DNA from: Streptomyces sp. XD-27
GTDB lineage: Bacteria > Actinomycetota > Actinomycetes > Streptomycetales > Streptomycetaceae
Length of the DNA stretch: 64,000 bases
Direction: 5' to 3'
Assembly (NCBI RefSeq): GCF_030553055.1
Contig: NZ_CP130713.1
Coordinates: forward strand, 5,208,001 to 5,272,000
Part shown: piece after piece, positions 62,035 through 64,000 of the stretch
Layout of the letters: the number at the start of each line of letters is the position of its first letter
Numbering within the stretch: the stretch's first letter is position 1
Position numbers and translations under genes: made by a program
Notes under the pieces: model-generated
Seen by the model: only the letters and a program-made list of their open reading frames with translations
The model's database searches: none
Told to the model about the DNA's origin: nothing

Positions 62035-62716
62035 GTGGACCCGGGCGAACCGGCGCGCTGCGGAGCCTGCGACGCGCCACTGGCGGAATGGGAAGGCGGC
62101 CACTGCGGATGCCGAGGGCCGAGTCTGCGGCGGCAGCCGGAGGTCCTCTATGCGGCGGCCTGCTCGGTCCCCCACCCTGTCCGCGTCCGCGACCTGGTGC
62201 GGCTGGCGGAACTCGACCACGGCCTGCGGGTGGGTGCTTCCTCCGCCAACGCGGCGGTCGCTGCGGACCGGCGCTTCTGCTGGGCGGGACAGGGCATCTA
62301 CGGACTCCAGCGCCATGGGCCGCTGCCCGGACCACGGAGCCTGGAAGGCGTCAGCCGGCTGGTGCTGACGGCCGCCGGCACCCCCTCACCGCGCACGCCC
62401 TGCACTACTGCCTGCAGACGCTCGGCTACCGGTACGCCTTCGGATCGCTGGCCAACGCCATCAGGCAGTCGCCGTGGATCGAGCGGTGCCCCGACGGGCT
62501 GTGGTCGCATCCGGTGGGCGAAGCCGCCGAGCGCTCGCTGCTCGACGAGGTGCCGGCGGTCCCGCCGCGGCGGGAGGCGGCCTGGGCGTGGCTGCGTGGC
62601 CGGCTCGCCGACCAGGTGGGAGCAGCGCTTCGCCGCCGAGACGACCGCCTCTACACCATCGGAGAACGCCGGAGCCTCGGTTTGGCATGGGGCGACCAGC
62701 CTCCCTGTGGGGGTGA
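62035..62716 (+). pseudogene. Zinc-ribbon plus HARE-HTH-like protein with apparent frameshift
   Basis: About 226 residues if repaired. An N-terminal zinc ribbon has four cysteines (ARCGACDAPLAEWEGGHCGC, about 8-27). It is followed by two winged-helix domains of HARE-HTH appearance: RVRDLVRLAELDHGLRVGAS with RRFCWAGQGIYGLQRH, then TAHALHYCLQTLGYRYAFGS with RCPDGLWSHPVG. The frame breaks at the five-C run 62381-62385, where one more C joins LTAAGTP to LTAHALHYC. A further G in the run at 62709-62713 would give a stop near 62716. The start is GTG at 62035, 45 bp after the ATPase stop. Probably the DNA-binding member of the locus. Confidence 0.6.
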
Positions 62717-62757
62717 CGGACCGCCCGGCTACCGGGGGTGCGGCGTCGTCCGACCCT

Positions 62758-62799
62758 GCTACGGCTTCGCCCGGCCGGGCTACGGCTTCTCCGGCTTCC
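62758..62799. repeat. 21-bp tandem duplication across the M1 peptidase stop codon
   Basis: GCTACGGCTTCGCCCGGCCGG (62758-62778) and GCTACGGCTTCTCCGG... (62779-62799). The second copy contains the minus-strand TAG stop at 62780-62782 and codes for the last residues of the peptidase. Confidence 0.75.
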
Positions 62800-64000
62800 C
62801 GTCGCCGTACAGCCACGTGTCGAACAGCTTCCCCAGGTCCTTGCCCGACTTCTTCTCGCACAGCTCGATGAACTGCTTGGTGTCGGCGACGCCGTGCCGG
62901 TGGTCCTTGGTCCAGGCGCGCACGATGCCGAAGAAGGTGTCGTCGCCCACGGCCCGGCGCAGCTTGTGCAGGACCATCGCCGCGCGCCCGTAGACCGGGG
63001 CGTCCAGGACGCGGTCGGCGCTCGGCGGGTTGCCGGGCGGGAAGTCCCAGATGCCCTCGCTCTCGTCGTCGTCGCCGTTCCAGAAGTCCTCGAAGGTCTC
63101 GTCGGTGGTGCGCTTGCCGTGGTCCTCCTCCCACAGCCACTCCGCGTACGTGGCGAAGCCCTCGTTCAGCCACACGTCCTTCCAGGTGCGCGGCGTGACG
63201 GAGTTGCCGAACCACTGGTGCGCGAACTCGTGCACCATCAGCTGCTTGTCCGGTGCCCGGTCGAAGAACGGCTTGGTCTGGGTCTCCAGGGCGTACTCGA
63301 TCTCGGGCGCGTGGTCGATGATCACCCCGGTCGTGGCGAAGGGGTACGGGCCGAAGCGCTTGCTCTGCCAGTCGAGGAGCTCGCTGACGAACGCGTTCAC
63401 GTCGGCGCTGTCGTCGAGCTCGTCGTAGTCGATGGCGTTGTACTGGCGGATCCCGGTGTCCGTCGTGGTCTCGGTGAACTCGAAGGACCCCACGGCGACG
63501 GTGGCCAGATAGCTGGCCATCGGCTCGGGGGACTGCCACTCGAACGTCTCCCGCTTGCCCGTCTTCTCGTGGCTCTTCAAGTCGCCGTTGGAGACGGCGG
63601 TGTAGCCCTTGGGGACGGTGACGTCGATGTCGTAGGCGGCCTTGTCGGACGGGTGGTGGTTGCCGGGGAACCACGCCATCGAGCCGTTGGGCTGGCCCAG
63701 GGCCACCGCCCCGTCGCCGTCCTTCGTCTCGATCCAGCCCTCCATCGAACCGTCCGGGTCGGCGATCGTCTTCGGCGAGCCGTCGTAGCGGACGGTGGTC
63801 TTGAAGATACGGCCCTTGGACAGGGACGACTCGGGGGTGACCGTCAGCTCGGTGCCGCTGCGGGAGAACTTCGCGGGATTTCCGTCCACGGTCGTCTCGC
63901 GCACCCGCAGCCCGGCGAAGTCGAGGTTGAACGAGCTGATCGGGCCGGTGGCGCGGGCGGTGATCTCGGCGGTGGCCTTCAGACGGTTGCCCTCGGGCTC
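62780..64000 (-). CDS. M1 family metallopeptidase, C-terminal part (runs off the right edge)
   Basis: A zinc aminopeptidase-type enzyme, at least 406 residues present. The catalytic motif is LMVHEFAHQWFG (HExxH) with the third zinc ligand Glu in DVWLNEGFATYAEWLWEEDH, 18 residues downstream. The N-terminal saddle domain reads PEGNRLKATAEITARATGPI at the window edge. The exopeptidase signature G-x-M-E-N is not obvious (EYALETQTKPFF in its place: YALETQ), as in the secreted Streptomyces M1 group. The start and probable signal peptide are beyond 64,000. It converges on the HTH gene. Confidence 0.93.
   Translation of the reverse strand, partial: EPEGNRLKATAEITARATGPISSFNLDFAGLRVRETTVDGNPAKFSRSGTELTVTPESSLSKGRIFKTTVRYDGSPKTIADPDGSMEGWIETKDGDGAVALGQPNGSMAWFPGNHHPSDKAAYDIDVTVPKGYTAVSNGDLKSHEKTGKRETFEWQSPEPMASYLATVAVGSFEFTETTTDTGIRQYNAIDYDELDDSADVNAFVSELLDWQSKRFGPYPFATTGVIIDHAPEIEYALETQTKPFFDRAPDKQLMVHEFAHQWFGNSVTPRTWKDVWLNEGFATYAEWLWEEDHGKRTTDETFEDFWNGDDDESEGIWDFPPGNPPSADRVLDAPVYGRAAMVLHKLRRAVGDDTFFGIVRAWTKDHRHGVADTKQFIELCEKKSGKDLGKLFDTWLYGDGKPEKP

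Overview
The window is a 64-kb piece of a very GC-rich actinobacterial chromosome, almost certainly Streptomyces. The evidence is GC-saturated third codon positions, GTG starts, WhiB and DUF1707 proteins, SpoIIE/GAF phosphatases, and a core neighbourhood typical of streptomycetes: two fumarases, a WhiB gene, glpX, a DUF4245 gene, xseB-xseA, ispH, ppgK and ychF. I saw no rRNA, tRNA, integrase, transposase or CRISPR array.

Layout. 1-6.1 kb: start of a catalase, a SpoIIE-type phosphatase with a very long disordered N-terminus, a methyltransferase and a DUF402 protein. 6.3-13.5 kb: fumC, a secreted SGNH hydrolase with a lectin domain, a HicB-like/DUF4097/DrrAB-like export operon, and an orphan MbtH. 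13.6-18.8 kb: a frameshifted glutamate-cysteine ligase, then a glycosyltransferase and a HelR-type ATPase behind a palindrome resembling the rifamycin-associated element, which together look like a rifamycin-resistance operon. 18.8-21.7 kb: a ribbon-helix-helix/VOC/methyltransferase operon, a hypothetical protein and a Nudix hydrolase. 21.7-26.6 kb: a graspetide (ATP-grasp-modified RiPP) cluster with regulator, precursor, ATP-grasp ligase and a PIMT-like methyltransferase, so the product may carry an aspartimide or isoaspartate. 26.6-30.2 kb: LysR, a small secreted protein, a serine hydrolase that has lost two catalytic residues, and a GNAT. 30.4-45.1 kb: the core block from class I fumarase to ychF. 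45.1-47.9 kb: accessory modules (YefM/YoeB toxin-antitoxin and a low-GC orphan gene) bounded by copies of the ychF 3' end, then a dehydrogenase pseudogene. 48.0-50.8 kb: a complete lasso-peptide cluster in the order A-C-B1-B2. 50.8-57.2 kb: GNAT, MerR, monooxygenase-like and MFS genes and a second SpoIIE phosphatase. 57.2-62.7 kb: Uma2, a DndB-like protein, an uncharacterised protein, a P-loop ATPase and a zinc-ribbon/HTH protein around a 45-bp near-perfect hairpin, a candidate DNA-modification or defence locus. The window ends inside an M1 metallopeptidase.

Two window-wide patterns stand out. First, at least ten unrelated genes have a short tandem repeat (7-40 bp units) that starts in, or directly after, their stop codon. 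Second, five genes (the ligase, the MFS transporter, and parts of the 57-62 kb locus and of the first phosphatase) appear to carry a -1 frameshift; where it can be located it sits in a G or C run of 4-6 bases. This may be a sequencing artefact or slippage.
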